Assembly (NCBI RefSeq): GCF_011075055.1
Contig: NC_058138.1
Span: 6,406,001 to 6,470,000, forward strand
Origin: Mangifera indica
Lineage: Eukaryota > Streptophyta > Magnoliopsida > Sapindales > Anacardiaceae
DNA: 64,000 bases
Direction: 5' to 3'
A program made the translations under genes and the position numbers. This document shows, piece by piece, positions 38,330 through 50,465 of this stretch. Each line of letters opens with the position of its first letter. Position 1 is the first letter of the stretch. The notes under the pieces were generated by a model. It was not told the origin of the DNA and ran no database searches. It worked only from the letters and a program-made list of their open reading frames with translations.

Positions 38330-38987
38330 ATACAAACACTGAAATGGTTGTTGACATAATTCAGTTTCTACAATATTTCCTTTCATTTTGCACTTCCATC
38401 GTCACTTGCTTATCTATATTACATAGCAGTAGACTTTGAAATATTATCCGATTTCCATTATTGTTACTTTCAGAATTTCAGGGTGGCATGATATTTATTT
38501 GAAGAGTGCGTTCACTGCTGCTTGGAAAACGCGTTTGTTTAAATAATCTTCCTGCTTTATTATGAGGTCAATAAGTCAATTCCACCATCCTCTTTTTATT
38601 TAATATATATTCTGGTGAGTTTCCGTTGTTAAATCAATTGAATTTCGTGGAAACAACTCAAACCTCTTCATCTCCATCAACTGAGAACGCGTTTGATAAT
38701 GAATTATTCGCAGTAAAGTTATAAGCAATTGATACTGAAATCTCTCTCCATCTTCAGTTTTCTTCTCTGAGTCATTCAGAAACCACTCAAATATACTTTC
38801 ACTCACAAACCTCTCTGAAACCAGTTCCCTTGGTTTCTTGCGTACCCTAAAATCTTCTTTATTTCACCTATTTTCCTTACTTTATTTGAGTTTGCACCTT
38901 GGTTGTCGTGTTATTATCTGTGTTTCAGTTATTTTCATTTGCCTTGCTTCTCTACCGTTTTTCAAACTTGAAAAAAAGTTTTAAAAA
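38330..38987 (+). promoter_or_regulatory. 5' flank and leader of NLR B
   Basis: Matches the NLR A leader closely, for example AGAAACCACTCAAATATACT and ACTTTCACTCACAAACCTCT, and matches 7.86-8.10 kb further upstream. Unlike A, no clear TATA box is seen at the matching place. The leader ends in an ATG with context AAAAAATGG. Confidence 0.5.
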
Positions 38988-40602
38988 ATGGTTGATGTTG
39001 CCGGGAATATTGGGGGTGTGTTGAGTCCTGTTCTCGAAGTTGGCAAGTGGTTGGCTGCCCCCATTTGGCATCAATTCAAGTATTTGTACAACTACAATAC
39101 CAACTTCAAAAATTTGGAAAAACAAGTCGATAAGCTGAAGAATACAAGAGAAGAAGTCCAGCGTAAGGTTATTGCTGCTGAAAGAAACGTAGAAAAGATC
39201 AGACAGAATGTTAAGGACTGGCAGAAGGATGTGGAGAAGACAATTACAAAAGCAGAGCAATTGATTCAAGGGAAAGAAAAAATCCCTGGATGTTTCAAGG
39301 GATTGTGCCCCAACTACAAACAAAGCAAGAGAGCTTTCAAATTAAAGCGGGATGACATTGATCCTCTCCTCAAGCAAGAAAAGGAATTTGATCAAGTTTC
39401 CTTTCCTACTATTCAACAAGATATCTGGCTTAGATCTAGTGAAGATTATTTGACGTTCGAATCAAGAAACTCCACTGTGAAGCATGTATGGGACGCTTTA
39501 AATGATGACAATGTGTACATGATTGGTGTTTATGGGATGGGTGGTATTGGGAAGACCACTCTTGTGCAGGAGGTTGGCAGAAAAGCAGAGAAGGATAAGC
39601 TATTTGAGGACATTGTTTTTGTTGAGGTAATGTTTGAACTTTCTTATGATTATTTTGAGTGATAATTATTTATATGATTGGTATTACTTGAGTCAAATTA
39701 ATAATAGACAAATGAAAGAAAATAAAATAGTTATTACTTTAGAATTATTTTTTCTCTGTTTGTTGTTCTTGAACTGGCCATATTATTCTTGTCTTTAGGT
39801 AACACAAACTTTCGATATAAAAAGGGTTCAAACAGAAATTGGAGACAAGCTAGGCGTAAAATTCAGTAACGAGAGTGAAAGAGCAAATAAGTTATATGAG
39901 AGATTGAAGAGTGGTAAGAAGATCCTTCTAATTTTAGACAATATTTGGGAAAATGTTGATCTCAAGACTATTGGTATTCCTTCTAAAATGGATCGTGGAG
40001 GATGTCAACTAATGTTCACGACAAGAAACTTAGATTTATTGGAAAAGATGGGTTCCACAAATAATTTCAAGATGGGTATTTTAGAAGAAGGTGAAGCATG
40101 GAATCTATTCGTGAAGATGGCAGGTACTCTTGTAGAATTTCCACTTATATATTTTTTAAGTTTCCCCAATGTAATATTATAACATCCAGATATATTAATG
40201 TAGCTCTCATTCTTACAGAATTTTCACAATTTTAATTGGCTTAACAAATAAATTTTAAGTTGACTAGAATCACCTATTGTTAAGTTAGTAATTTGTTTTT
40301 CATTTGTCATTTGACATTATTAAATCCAAAGTAGGCATGTAAATACAAATGCAATTACTATAATCCTAATCCCAGCTTTCTTTGCAGGTGATGTTATTCA
40401 AACATCTGAATTGAATTCTTTACCAAATGATGTATGCAAGGAATGCGGAGGGGTGCCCATTGTGATTTGTACTATAGCAAAAACATTAAAATACAAGAGT
40501 CATCCATCTGTGTGGAAAGTGGCCTTGCAAGAATTGAAAGCACTTTCAACAACTAAGAGTCACTCATCAGTGTTAGGTCAAGCAAGGGTAGCCCCAACTT
40601 GA
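38988..40602 (+). CDS. NLR B: truncated CC-NB protein lacking LRR
   Basis: Paralogue of NLR A. Exons 38988-39626 (639 nt), 39799-40123 (325 nt) and 40388-40602 (215 nt) use the same donors and acceptors as A and join into 392 codons plus stop. It has the coiled coil, P-loop GMGGIGKTT, kinase-2 LLILDNIW, RNBS-B LMFTTRN and GLPL variant GGVPI. Similarity to A ends after ELKALSTTKS near 40558; the next 14 residues are unrelated and end at a TGA. The winged helix, MHD motif and LRRs are lost. It may be a pseudogene or a short CC-NB protein; the frame is clean, so expression is possible. A copia element lies 1 kb downstream. Confidence 0.8.
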
Positions 40603-41640
40603 GATTAAGTCAAGTTAGTTCGACTCAATCAAATTGTCTGTAGAATCATCTTCTCTGATGACATTTCATTTGATGACTTTTCATATTTTTTAATGATGTT
40701 TTTCTTTTCCAATAATTATTCTTCTTCATTTTTGGCAACTCTTCTTCTTCTCCAAAGACTTCTCTAGCAAACTCATTGTCAATCAAAAGAGTCAAGTTTG
40801 ATCTTCTTGAGGCTTGACTCATTTTAGCTTTAAATAATATTAGTGCAACATTAATAATGGTAACCTGAGAAATAATTTTTTAACTTGACTATATAATATG
40901 ACACAATTCTGAAATAATTTACTTGGATTAGGGTTCATAGAAACTATTCATTTTTGTTTTTTTAAATCAAGTTTCTCAAACCCTATTAGTGTTATGTTAA
41001 ATTTTTTATTTTAAAATTTATGAACCAACACAATAATGTTTTCAAGTACCATAAAAAATTGGTATTTGCAGTATGAAACTTGTCTTTAATGATAATATAT
41101 GTAAATTGATAGCAACACATGATGATACATATTGTCTCTGTACATTATAGTAACGCCTTCCGATTTCACATTTGGTAATTTAGTAAGTTATTTCAGTGGA
41201 AGAAGTAACACTATAGATGGATAGTGTATCTAACACTAAATTTGCTATTTTCCAAGCTTGTATAATATAAAAATAAACAATAAAAAAAGAATTAAGAAAA
41301 AGAATACTATAAAATAGAATCATAGAATCTATTATAAATTATTCTTGAGCAAACACATGTAGATATTTAAGAAAAAAACAATAATACACATCAATCTATA
41401 TGATATATTGAGGAAGAGATGAGTAACACATTGAATAGTAGAGAGAAGATGAATTCAATATGAGATTTAAAGACATTTTCGGTTTGAAAATACAAAAGAT
41501 ATGTGTTTAAACGATTTCATGATTTTTCTTCTAAAAGAAACGTGTTTCAAAATTTTTCAGAAATTTTGAAATGACTCGAAATGTTTTCTACAAGTTTTGG
41601 GGTGTTTTGTAAACGGAAATATTTCCAAAATGTGGAAACA
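40603..41640. other. Sequence between NLR B and copia element
   Basis: No gene. 41.05-41.27 kb is repeated in diverged form at 44.17-44.34 kb (shared TTTACATTTGGTAATTTA-like and GGAAGAAGTAAC/GCAAGAAGTAAC words). The part nearest 41.6 kb probably belongs to the copia LTR. Confidence 0.45.
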
Positions 41641-41649
41641 CACCCCATT

Positions 41650-43570
41650 GTAAGTTTTCGTGCTATTTTGATTTTACATTGTTTTTATTGTAATTGTAAA
41701 TTACTAGTATTGTTTTAGATTCTCTTTTGTACAAAACCATGTGCAGAGAATATTACAAAACATAACATAATAAACAGAAAACAATTTTATTGTGTAAATT
41801 ATATATGGTATCAGAGCAGCCACAGTCTTGATACAGAATGACCACCAAATTCGCAATCAGCAAGGGATGATCCAGTAAGAAAGAGGAAGCCCCTCATTAC
41901 ATGCTGAATAGTGCCGACAGACCAAGAGATCAACTCGTATCCTATCCTTTGAAAGGGTCCAACTATCCAACATGGCGTAGGACTATAATGAATGCGTTGG
42001 CATCCAAACACAAGATTCGTTTTGTGGATGGAAAACTGAAAAAGCAGCCTGCTGGTGAACTTGAGGTAGAAGATTGGGTGACATGTAATTCCATGGTAAT
42101 GTCATGGATTTTGAATTCACTTAATGAGGAGCTACATGAGAGTGTTACATATCATGACACAACACTCAACATGTGGAAAGAATCGGAAGAACGTTTTTCT
42201 CAAGGAAGTGGAACTCGTATTTAGGAAACTAAGAGGGAAATTGCAAGCACTTAACAAGGAGACATGACAATTTCCCATTATTATGCAAAGATGAGAGGAC
42301 TTTGGGAGCAACTTGTTAGATTTGTGAAACCACACACTAATGGATGCACAGGTTGTGTTTGTGGTGTTGGAGCAAAAGAAAAAGAGGAGGAACAACTGCA
42401 CCAGTTCCTTATGGGACTCAATGAGGCTTTCAATGCAGTGAGATCAAACCTATTATGTAAAGATCCCTTGTCTTCCTTGTCTAATGCATACTCATTCCTC
42501 ACATCAGAAGAGATCACCATGGCACAACCTAATGTTGATGTTGCCGCTTTCAAAATAAATTCTCATAACTATAAAGGGAAAGAGCAAAACAAGAAGCCAA
42601 AATGTGAGCATTGCAAGAAGCTTGGACATATGAAGGACAATTGCTTTGAAATCATCGGATATCCTTCCAACTAGAAAACTAAGACAAGAAAAGGGAAGCA
42701 CATGGTCAATGTTGTCATCATGAAACAAAACGAAAGGGAACAAGGACAAACTAATGAAGCTGCCAACAAAAGTAGTACTTCTTCTAAAAACTCTTATAAT
42801 TATAATAATAACAATTGGATTTTGGATAGTAGGACGTTTGACCACATTGTATTAGACACCACTCTTTAAGATATGATCGAAAGCTAAGAACCAAAATTCA
42901 TGTGATACTTCCAAATGGAGAAAAGGCAGTCACGGACAGAGTTAGAGTTATGGAAATAAGTCATAATATATGGTTGAAGGATGTCCTATATATACCCAAC
43001 TTTAATTGCAACTTAATCTCCATTAGTAGATTGTCCAAGATTCAAATTGCAACATTGTATTCACACCTACTGGTTGTTCACTATAGGTCTTTCCAAGCAA
43101 GAGGATGATTGGTACAGGTGAATTACAGGGGGGCCTTTATTACCTAAAGCCAAAACCAATGACAAATTTTGTGTCCAAAGTTGATATAGAAATTCTACAT
43201 TGTAAACCTGGCCATGCTTCTTTTTAGAAAATAAAATATGTGTTTGATGTTGATGTATAAAAAATAAAGACAGAACTATGTGATAACTATCATAGAGCTA
43301 GACAAACTCATCATGTTTTTCCTATTAACAATAATAAATCCAATGATGTTTTTGAACTAGTACATTTAGATACTTGAGGCCTCTACAATGTTAATACTCA
43401 TTTGGGCGCATTGTATTTTCTTACTATCATTGATGATTATTCAGGATCTACTGGGATTTGTTTGATGAAAAACAAGGGAGATGGACCTACTTTTTGTATA
43501 AAACCATATATAGAGAACATTACAGAATGCAGTATAATAAATAGAAACAATTTTATTGTGTAAATTTTGT
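41650..43570 (+). mobile_element. Deletion-derivative copia retrotransposon
   Basis: LTR end before 41808, then the primer site TGGTATCAGAGC (41808-41819). Gag at 41901-42224 and, after a stop and frame change, 42264-42674, with YPLKGSNYPTWRRTIMNALA at the start and a CX2CX4HX4C knuckle (CEHCKKLGHMKDNC). Protease remnant ILDSRTFDHIV near 42820. Integrase begins (FLTIIDDYSG-like, 43410-43450) and is cut at about 43475. There it joins a second LTR end (TTTTGTATAAAACCAT, matching TTTTGTACAAAACCAT at 41727). Reverse transcriptase and RNase H are deleted. Confidence 0.8.
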
Positions 43571-45460
43571 AGTGTGTGTCATTTAGTCTAATTCACTTAA
43601 GTAAATGTAATTCAAATTTTATAATTAATGATCAAGCAAACAAACTTGTTTATAATATTAATTATAATATTTAGTTCAAAAGTAACTCAATCTCACCATC
43701 AATTCAACTGGTTTGATCACCCGTTGACTTTGATTGACCTTTTCATTTGGTCAAAGTGCAATCTGGGTCTAAAAATATTGTGACAAATTGTTAACTGATA
43801 GTAAGTTCACAATGCCATTTATTATGAGAAAACTCAAAAACAAAAAGAACAAATACTAGTATTCAACATATTAGCAAAAATTCTATTCAACCAAGAAAAA
43901 CTTTACAGAATTGTTCAATTTTTGTGTCCCTAATCTTGATATCATTGCAAATTTATCAACTTCCTCTAACATTTTCTATGTTCATCTAATTACATTTAGA
44001 TGAACATTAGGCCTTGCACTTATAGTTGTAACAACACCATGAACTATTGAGAGGTAGGAAATTTGCCTTTCCACATAACAGTTTTCATTAACCGGAGTGG
44101 ATGACAAATGGATGAATGGACTTTTCAAACCTCAAGGGTAAAAAATCATCATTCAGCCTATTATTTATATTATGTTAGCTGATAGCGAAATATGATGATA
44201 CAAATTGCCTCTGCTTATTACAACAAAATGCCATTCAATTTTACATTTGGTAATTTAATAAGTTTAGTGCAAGAAGTAACATCATAGATGATAGATTGAC
44301 AACAGATTTGCTATTGTTCTCTAGCTCAAAAATCACAAAATTTGCGGTAGTTTAACATAAATAGAAGACTGAAAGTTAAGGTTCATAGTCCAAGGACTGG
44401 TGGTTTCCCAAGGGTTGAAACCATAAAACTTTCAAAGAAATATGACAAATACATTAACAACAACTAAACTAATAAATTAACCAATTTGATTAATCTAAAG
44501 TTACCCAAAAATTAGAAGAATAAAAACTTGTTGATTTAGCATATGCTCGAGAATTCTACTCAAAGAACTTTACAGTATTGTGCAATTTTTGCGTGACTTA
44601 TTCTTGATATCCTCAAAGTTTACAACAAAAAGCTCATATTATTTGTTGAAATCAATCACCACTTCTATTATAAGTATTTATGACAATACATCCAAGGTTG
44701 TTACTGCCTAGTCGATGGGTGAAGACCTACTCCTTAGTTATTTGGCGAGAGTTGCAGAAGCTAGCACCGTCGAGCTAGTAGTAGTGTTTAACTACCCAAT
44801 ACCTACTCCTTACTTGTGTAATAGATAGGGTGTATCCAAGTAGACACTACTCTAAAGAATAAAAATTTTAGTAAAGCTTGGTTTAGTGATAAGAATCCTA
44901 ATAGGGTTAGGTAACTGGATGATAGTCATAGTATATATGACACATTATTATCTCATAAGAGTGTGATGGTAAAATAATAGTTTATTAGCAAATAAATTCA
45001 CTGTAATGAGAGAGTTCATGAAAGATTGAAATAATATTGATCCTAGACTAGTTTGTTTGTTTGGTTATTGTTTATATTTATGAAGACTACTGGGTCCGAG
45101 TCCACCCATGACAGGTCGACCCTACCAGTTTAATTTAACTGTCAAGGGCGGTTATAAGAAGGATTTAGAGGGCAGTTGAACATATATAAATTGTCCAAAC
45201 TGTCTCCCCAATAAGTGAATGCTATTTTTTATAGAAGAAAATTCTTCTTCTGCACACTATACAGAAACTAAGAACAGGGCTCAGAAAGATCATGTCTCCC
45301 AAAAAGAAAAGCAATATGTGAGGCACATTGGGTTGTGGAAACAACTAACGTCAACTCCTCGTGTCGTATTTGAAGGGATTTCATTATAATTGAATTTGGG
45401 TATGCTAATGTAATATTTATAGAATTTCATAGAACTTATTTTTTGTATGATTGTTCCTAA
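43571..45460. other. Intergenic with internal duplications
   Basis: No gene. 43.84-43.95 and 44.50-44.62 kb are diverged copies (shared AGAATT/ACTTTACAG and TGCAATTTTTG/TCAATTTTTGTG words). 44.17-44.34 kb repeats 41.05-41.27 kb. The rest is unassigned. Confidence 0.4.
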
Positions 45461-45463
45461 CAT

Positions 45464-45474
45464 TGGTATCAGAG
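45464..45474 (+). other. Retroelement-type primer binding site
   Basis: TGGTATCAGAG directly after ...CCTAACAT, an LTR-like CA end. It suggests an LTR lies below 45463, but I see no partner LTR or pol genes, so the element is unidentified. Confidence 0.4.
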
Positions 45475-45532
45475 TTTAGGATGCATATATGCCATGTTAT
45501 CTGTGAATGAAATTGCGCATTCTATAGAAATT

Positions 45533-46255
45533 GGTAACCTATTTTATATACATGGTTAATGAGACAAACAAGTGTTTGTAATTGGTCACCACATGCAAAC
45601 TAATTTCTTTTATATCTTCTATGAAATAGGACATTCAACAAAAATTTTAAATTAAAAAGAGAAAATCAACCAACAGATAATCATAATATTGTAGTATATG
45701 TTTGAGGTGAAACATAAATGAATAGAAGAGATGATTGGGAGGCTGTTGCATCCTACCTTTTTTCTGTCATGTGTATTAATGTTTTTACTTCATTTGTTGT
45801 ATTATTGTTGTTTTCTCTTAAATTATTGGTCTGGTCTCAACCTTTAAGTACCATGTGACTATGGTTTTCCACTACTATCCTTTATTTTCATCAATGTTTT
45901 TATTGTTCACTGCTATAAGTGGAGAAATTTGATAGTATTAAATTTATGCAACCATCTGAATTAATCAGAATTTCAATAATTGTAGGTTATGATTTTATTT
46001 TTCTGTTTTTTAGATGGGTAAAACATATTATGTTTTCGTCGGTCGAGCTTCATACTTATTTTCTACTTGGGAAGAATGTAAAACACAAGTTCACAAGTAT
46101 CCAAATGTTGTTCATTATGTTTTTGAGTCAGAAAATGATGCTCGCGCTACTTTCATTACTTTCAGTGAAGAAAGTAAATGGTGTAAAGAAGTAAACAATC
46201 CTTGTGCACATTTTCTTAAATAATGTTTTGATGTAACAAGATGCTATATAATGTT
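45533..46255 (+). repeat. Left arm of a ~720-bp inverted duplication
   Basis: Pairs, inverted, with 47013-47734: GGTAACCT...TATATACATGGTTA at the outer end, ATCAACCAACAGATAAT in the middle, AACATTATATAGC at the inner end. The arm carries the promoter side and first exon of the viroplasmin-domain gene. The arms have diverged by eye at roughly one base in six to ten. Confidence 0.85.
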
Positions 46256-47052
46256 GGTTTTATCTTGATATTTTCCTTACTTTGCAGAATTATGTTCTCG
46301 TTTGTCCTTTATGTCAAGATGACATGGAGGTGGGTATTTCAAACCGTCAAGACACTATCAGTCAACATTGTTTTAGTTGTCAAACTGCAGTAAGTGCAAT
46401 CATTCCTCTTATGTTATAATTCTCTAATGTTTGTATTTTTATGCATTAATTATGTTTGGTTTCCTATACTTGTTGAGTTTAAGGGTTGTGGTCATTTGTT
46501 ATAGACAAAATATGCCAAGAAAGGTCACCATAAAATGAGCAAGATAAAATTTTCCATGGGACTTGATGATATTTTACAACTTTGCAATATTCATTTTTAA
46601 ACATTGCCTTAAAATGGTTTATAATTTTGTTGAATCCTTTGGTTTTCCTTTTTAATTTTTATGGAGATCATTTTCTCTTTCCTTTTCATATTTGAAACTT
46701 TTTACTTTTCATTTTCAATATATCTTCAGTCTCTTAGCCTTTAAATCTATCTGTTGTTGGGTCCAAGATAAAGATGGTAACAGTAGGTCTTTATCGGATG
46801 ATATTTCAAAAATGCCAGAAAAGGTGTAAAGCTCTTGAGACTGAACTTCAAACTGTGAGAGAGCAAAGAGACTCCACAATCATGACCTGCAATTTATACA
46901 AGGATTTGATGCATGGATTTCATAATTTGAATTTCAATGATAAGTTAGGGAAATGGATTAATGAAACAATACGTATCATTTTTTATCTATATCATATCAT
47001 AAGATACTTCAAAACATTATATAGCAACTTGTTACATCAAAACATTATTTAA
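46014..47052 (+). CDS. Small protein with viroplasmin/RNase H N-terminal-type domain, zinc ribbon and coiled coil
   Basis: Exon 1 46014-46190 (59 codons, donor GTAAAC): YYVFVGRASYLFSTWEECKT and a following NDARATFITF, the fold that binds RNA-DNA hybrids in RNase HI N-termini and is shared with caulimovirus viroplasmin. Exon 2 46288-46389 (34 codons, TTTGCAG acceptor, GTAAGT donor): CPLC and HCFSC, a likely zinc ribbon. Exon 3 about 46774-47052: KCQKRCKALETELQTVREQR, a coiled coil. All phase 0. Stop and last splice site are uncertain, because exon 3 runs into the right repeat arm. Introns and the flanks argue for a host gene. Function unknown. Confidence 0.55.
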
Positions 47053-47734
47053 GAAAATGTGCACAAAGATTGTTTACTTCTTTACACTATTTACTTTCTT
47101 CGCAGAAAGTAATGAAAGCAGCTTGAGCATTATTTTCTGCCTTAAAAGCACAAGGAACAGCATCCGAATACCTGTGAACTTATGCTTTACATTGTTCCCA
47201 AGTAGAAAATAAACCTGGAGCTCGACCGACAAAAACACAACATGTTTTACTCATCTAAAAAACAGAAAAATAAAGTCAGAACCTGCAATTATTGAAATTC
47301 TGATTAATTCAGATGATTGCATAAATTCAACACTATCAAATTTCTCCACTTACAACAGTGAACAATAAAAGCATTGATGAAAATAAAGGATAGTAGGGGA
47401 AAACCTTAGTCAAATGGTATTTAAAGGTTGAGACCATACCAATGATTTAAGAGAAAACAACAATAATACAACAAACAAAGCAAAAACATTAATATACATG
47501 ACAGAAAAAAGGTAGGATGCAGTAGTCTCCCAATCATTTCTTCTATTCTTCTATGTTTCACCTCAAACATGTACTACAATATTATTATTATCTGTTGGTT
47601 GGTTTTCTCTTTTAATTTAAATTTTTTGTTGAATGTCCTATTTTCATAAAAGATAAAAAAGAAATCAGTTTGCATGTGGTGACTACTTACAAACACTTGT
47701 TTGTCTCACTAATCATGTATATAAAACAGGTTAC
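47013..47734 (-). repeat. Right arm of the inverted duplication
   Basis: Reverse complement of 45533-46255 with substitutions and small indels. About 757 bp of unique DNA separates the arms. Confidence 0.85.
47078..47254 (-). pseudogene. Second, broken copy of the viroplasmin-domain exon
   Basis: Minus strand, 177 nt, the same length as the plus-strand exon, with matching ATG and GTAAAC donor. It reads CCVFVGRAPGLFSTWEQCKA and then a stop codon, and has a second stop near the end. It faces the intact exon tail to tail. Only the exon inside the arm is duplicated; the zinc-ribbon exon is single copy. Confidence 0.75.
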
Positions 47735-48165
47735 AGGTTAAATTGAAGGTGATATGCATATAATCGAAGACAAAAAAGGTATAAAATAATTTGCTACGTA
47801 TTAACTCTATGTTTGTGATATTAACATTCAGACTTTTACAACATTCACTTTAGTTTTGTAAAACACTAATAAATAAAAAGCATTCACTTCACTGTATCAA
47901 GAACTAATAACAAGAATATATATATAAGACAAACATTAAGCACAAAACTACCTTAACTTCACACAGGCCTTTATTCAAATACCTTGCAAACAATCAGTGA
48001 ATAATGACCAATCTTCTTCCAAACAATCACTCTTAATTCCCACACAAAACAGACAATCAAAGATTCTAACTACACAATAGCAAGTCAACAACACAAAAGC
48101 AAACCTCTTATTTTAACAACCAAATCCTTCGACACAGCTAGCATTAAAAAAAAAAAGCGGCTACA
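47735..48165. other. Intergenic, no gene seen
   Basis: AT-rich and unassigned. Confidence 0.4.
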
Positions 48166-48530
48166 ACAAGAGGAAAATTAGTTGTTAAAAATTTATTTCC
48201 CGTTGTTAAAACTCTTTATCGAAGGGAAAAATCTCGTCGTCACCCATCGTTATAACCTCTGCTGCCAAAAGTATAAACATCAAGAAGAAAAATCTCATTG
48301 TTAATATAAATAATGAGAGATGTAAGTCCCGTTATTAAAAATAGTAATTTTAACGATATATATCCTCATAATTATAACAATATTTATCCATCACTATACA
48401 TAGTATCAACGATGAATATCCCTATTGTTAGAACAATATTTAATGGTCGTTAAACATAACATCAATAAAAAATATTTCCGTCATCATAATAATATTTTTG
48501 GCATGAAACAAAAACTATACATGGCGAAAA
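48155..48530. mobile_element. Possible end of a CACTA-type element
   Basis: GGCTACAACAAGAGGAAAAT resembles a decayed CACTACAA terminus. It is followed by a cluster of diverged (C)GTTGTTAAAA / CGTTATAACC / CGTTATTAAA words in both orientations, as in CACTA subterminal repeats. No partner end or transposase was found. Confidence 0.35.
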
Positions 48531-49009
48531 TAAAACTTTACTTTCTATGAAGTTAATATTAAACAATAAAATAAAGCAGCAAAATTCTGCCATTAAAAGT
48601 AAAACAGTACTTCTCTCAGAAGAGTTGCATAGTAATTCTATGCACACATATAAAAAGGATTCAATATTAAATTCAAACCAGAAAGTATATCTCACCTTAA
48701 ATAATTATACATAAACAGCTCTCATACCATACCTAAATCATGTTAACCTGCCTTTCGACAACCCAAAAATTTCAACAATATAAAAACCAAAGATGGCACT
48801 ATTGCTAATAAACTAAAATCTAAATGTTGAGTGGACCTACAGAAAGCATGAAAACTTTTACTCATGAAGAGGTAACACCTAACTCTTGTTTTTATCTAAA
48901 ATTCAGAACAGTGAAATTCCACAAGATCAGAACATTTCGTGATGTCCCTCGTTTACAACTCAAAAAGAATAATATAAATATATACATATACATATAAATA
49001 CCTCTCGCC
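48531..49009. other. Intergenic, no gene seen
   Basis: No coding signal; unassigned. Confidence 0.4.
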
Positions 49010-49222
49010 ATTAAGGTCATTATCATCTGCAACCTCCTTATCCTTGGCTTCTTCATCCTTAGGTTCTTCATCCCTTGCTTCCTCATTTTATAGTTTTCAT
49101 CTTCAGCCACTTCATCTAGTGATGATTCAGCTGAAGTAGCTTCTAGCTCTGCCTCAAGAAATGCAGCAAAGTCGTCGCTACTGGATGAATTTACCAGAGA
49201 ATCAATCACAAGACTTGTCAAA
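49010..49222 (-). pseudogene. Acidic exon-like fragment of an unrecognised gene
   Basis: Minus strand reads SSSSDDFAAFLEAELEATSA, and then, after a frame change near 49090, a Glu/Asp/Lys-rich run of EEPKDEEAKDKE type. The sharp Ser/Asp/Glu composition looks like a real disordered protein segment. The frame shift suggests it is broken. I do not recognise the family. Confidence 0.4.
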
Positions 49223-49379
49223 TACGATTCATGAATTTTGCATAAAAATAAACTGAATGAACTGAAGAAGAACAGAGCGAGAACGAACCGAAGAATGAAC
49301 TCAAGAAGAATGGAGTGAGAGTTAGGGACTGGTGAAAGAGAAGAGTAGGATTAAGATGCGGGTCTATTATTGCAACACC

Positions 49380-50465
49380 AGGATCAATATATTTGTGCCT
49401 AGCTACTTCTATTATTGCAAAAACATCACCTCTACAGAGATGGCAAATGCCAGCATTAAGCTGTGGTCCTCTTACTCCATATTTTTTCATATATCTCAAT
49501 CGCCTTTTTGTATCTGATAAATGAAAAGAATTCTACTTTAACTAATATGAACCAGGGGCATCATTCATGGCTTTCTGGATTAGGCCTCTAGATTGAACAT
49601 ATGACATGTACAGCCCCAAAAGTGGACTCACTTCTACTAAACGCTGAAGTCCAACTTAAGATTATGACAACTTCTTATTATAATTGCATAAAATTATTAA
49701 ATGCAACTTACCGTTCTTGTTGAGTAGAAAATTGAGCAACTTTCAGTTTGCACTATTTGGCTGAGGTTGTTGCTTCTGCATTTTCAAAATATTCAGACGC
49801 CTGTTCAAAGAATAGAGTAGCCTTCTCATCATTCTCCTCAAGTTCATATAACTCACCAAAATCCTAGATAATACAAGAATAGTTACTCAAGTCAGCTCGT
49901 GTTAATTTCAATTACTGAAGTTACACAAACAAATTATTTATACAAAATTTTGCAACAAATTGATATATCACATATCATTACTTTGTACAACACAATTCAT
50001 CTATATTAAATTGACTTTCCTAGTTCCGTTTTTTCATTGTGTTATCAATCTGTATACAAAATTTATAAGAGTAATATTCCTTTGTTTCAATGTCTTTTAT
50101 CTTTCATAGAAATAAAAACATAATGGACACGCAATATACATACTCAAAACATTGCAGAATGAAAGCTACGAAATTCCAACCAATCAGGAGAAGCCATTGA
50201 TGGATTTTACTGATTTCTAACAAAATAACAAAATCATGAAATCAAAATGTACCTTGCAATATCTCGCAGCAATGCCGATTCTACCTAAGTGTTCTAGCTC
50301 GGTCTCCTGAAAATTAGTATAGAAACGATTAATTATCTAATTAATTAATGTGTAAAACACAATCAAACGGAAGATTAATTCATTAATTGCACATACAGGA
50401 TTTGGCAAGTTTGAAATGTTTGGCAGATTTAGCGTACAACTCAGCAGCATCATCAAATGGACAAG
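49380..50465 (-). pseudogene. Alpha-SNAP (NSF attachment protein) pseudogene with introns
   Basis: Alpha-SNAP recruits NSF to disassemble SNARE complexes in vesicle traffic. Minus-strand exon relics in gene order: 50465-50397 (FDDAAELYAKSAKHFKLAKS), 50306-50253 (GIAARYCK), 49864-49712 (GELYELEENDEKATLFFEQA, then a stop inside TTSAK*CKLKVAQF) and 49513-49380 (YKKAIEIYEKI, then a shift into KYGVRG, LNAGICHLCRGDVFAI). GT/AG sites are still visible, so it is an unprocessed copy. The first exon, the exons between KLAKS and RYCK, and about 10 residues before KYGVRG are missing. It cannot make a protein. Confidence 0.8.

Noticed and set aside
46014..46190. Viroplasmin-type domain as an integrated pararetrovirus
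   Set aside because: The domain is also found in cellular RNase H proteins. The exon has introns after it, and no movement, coat or polymerase genes lie nearby.
49380..50465. Alpha-SNAP as a functional gene
   Set aside because: First exon missing, in-frame stop, frameshift and a ~10-residue deletion.
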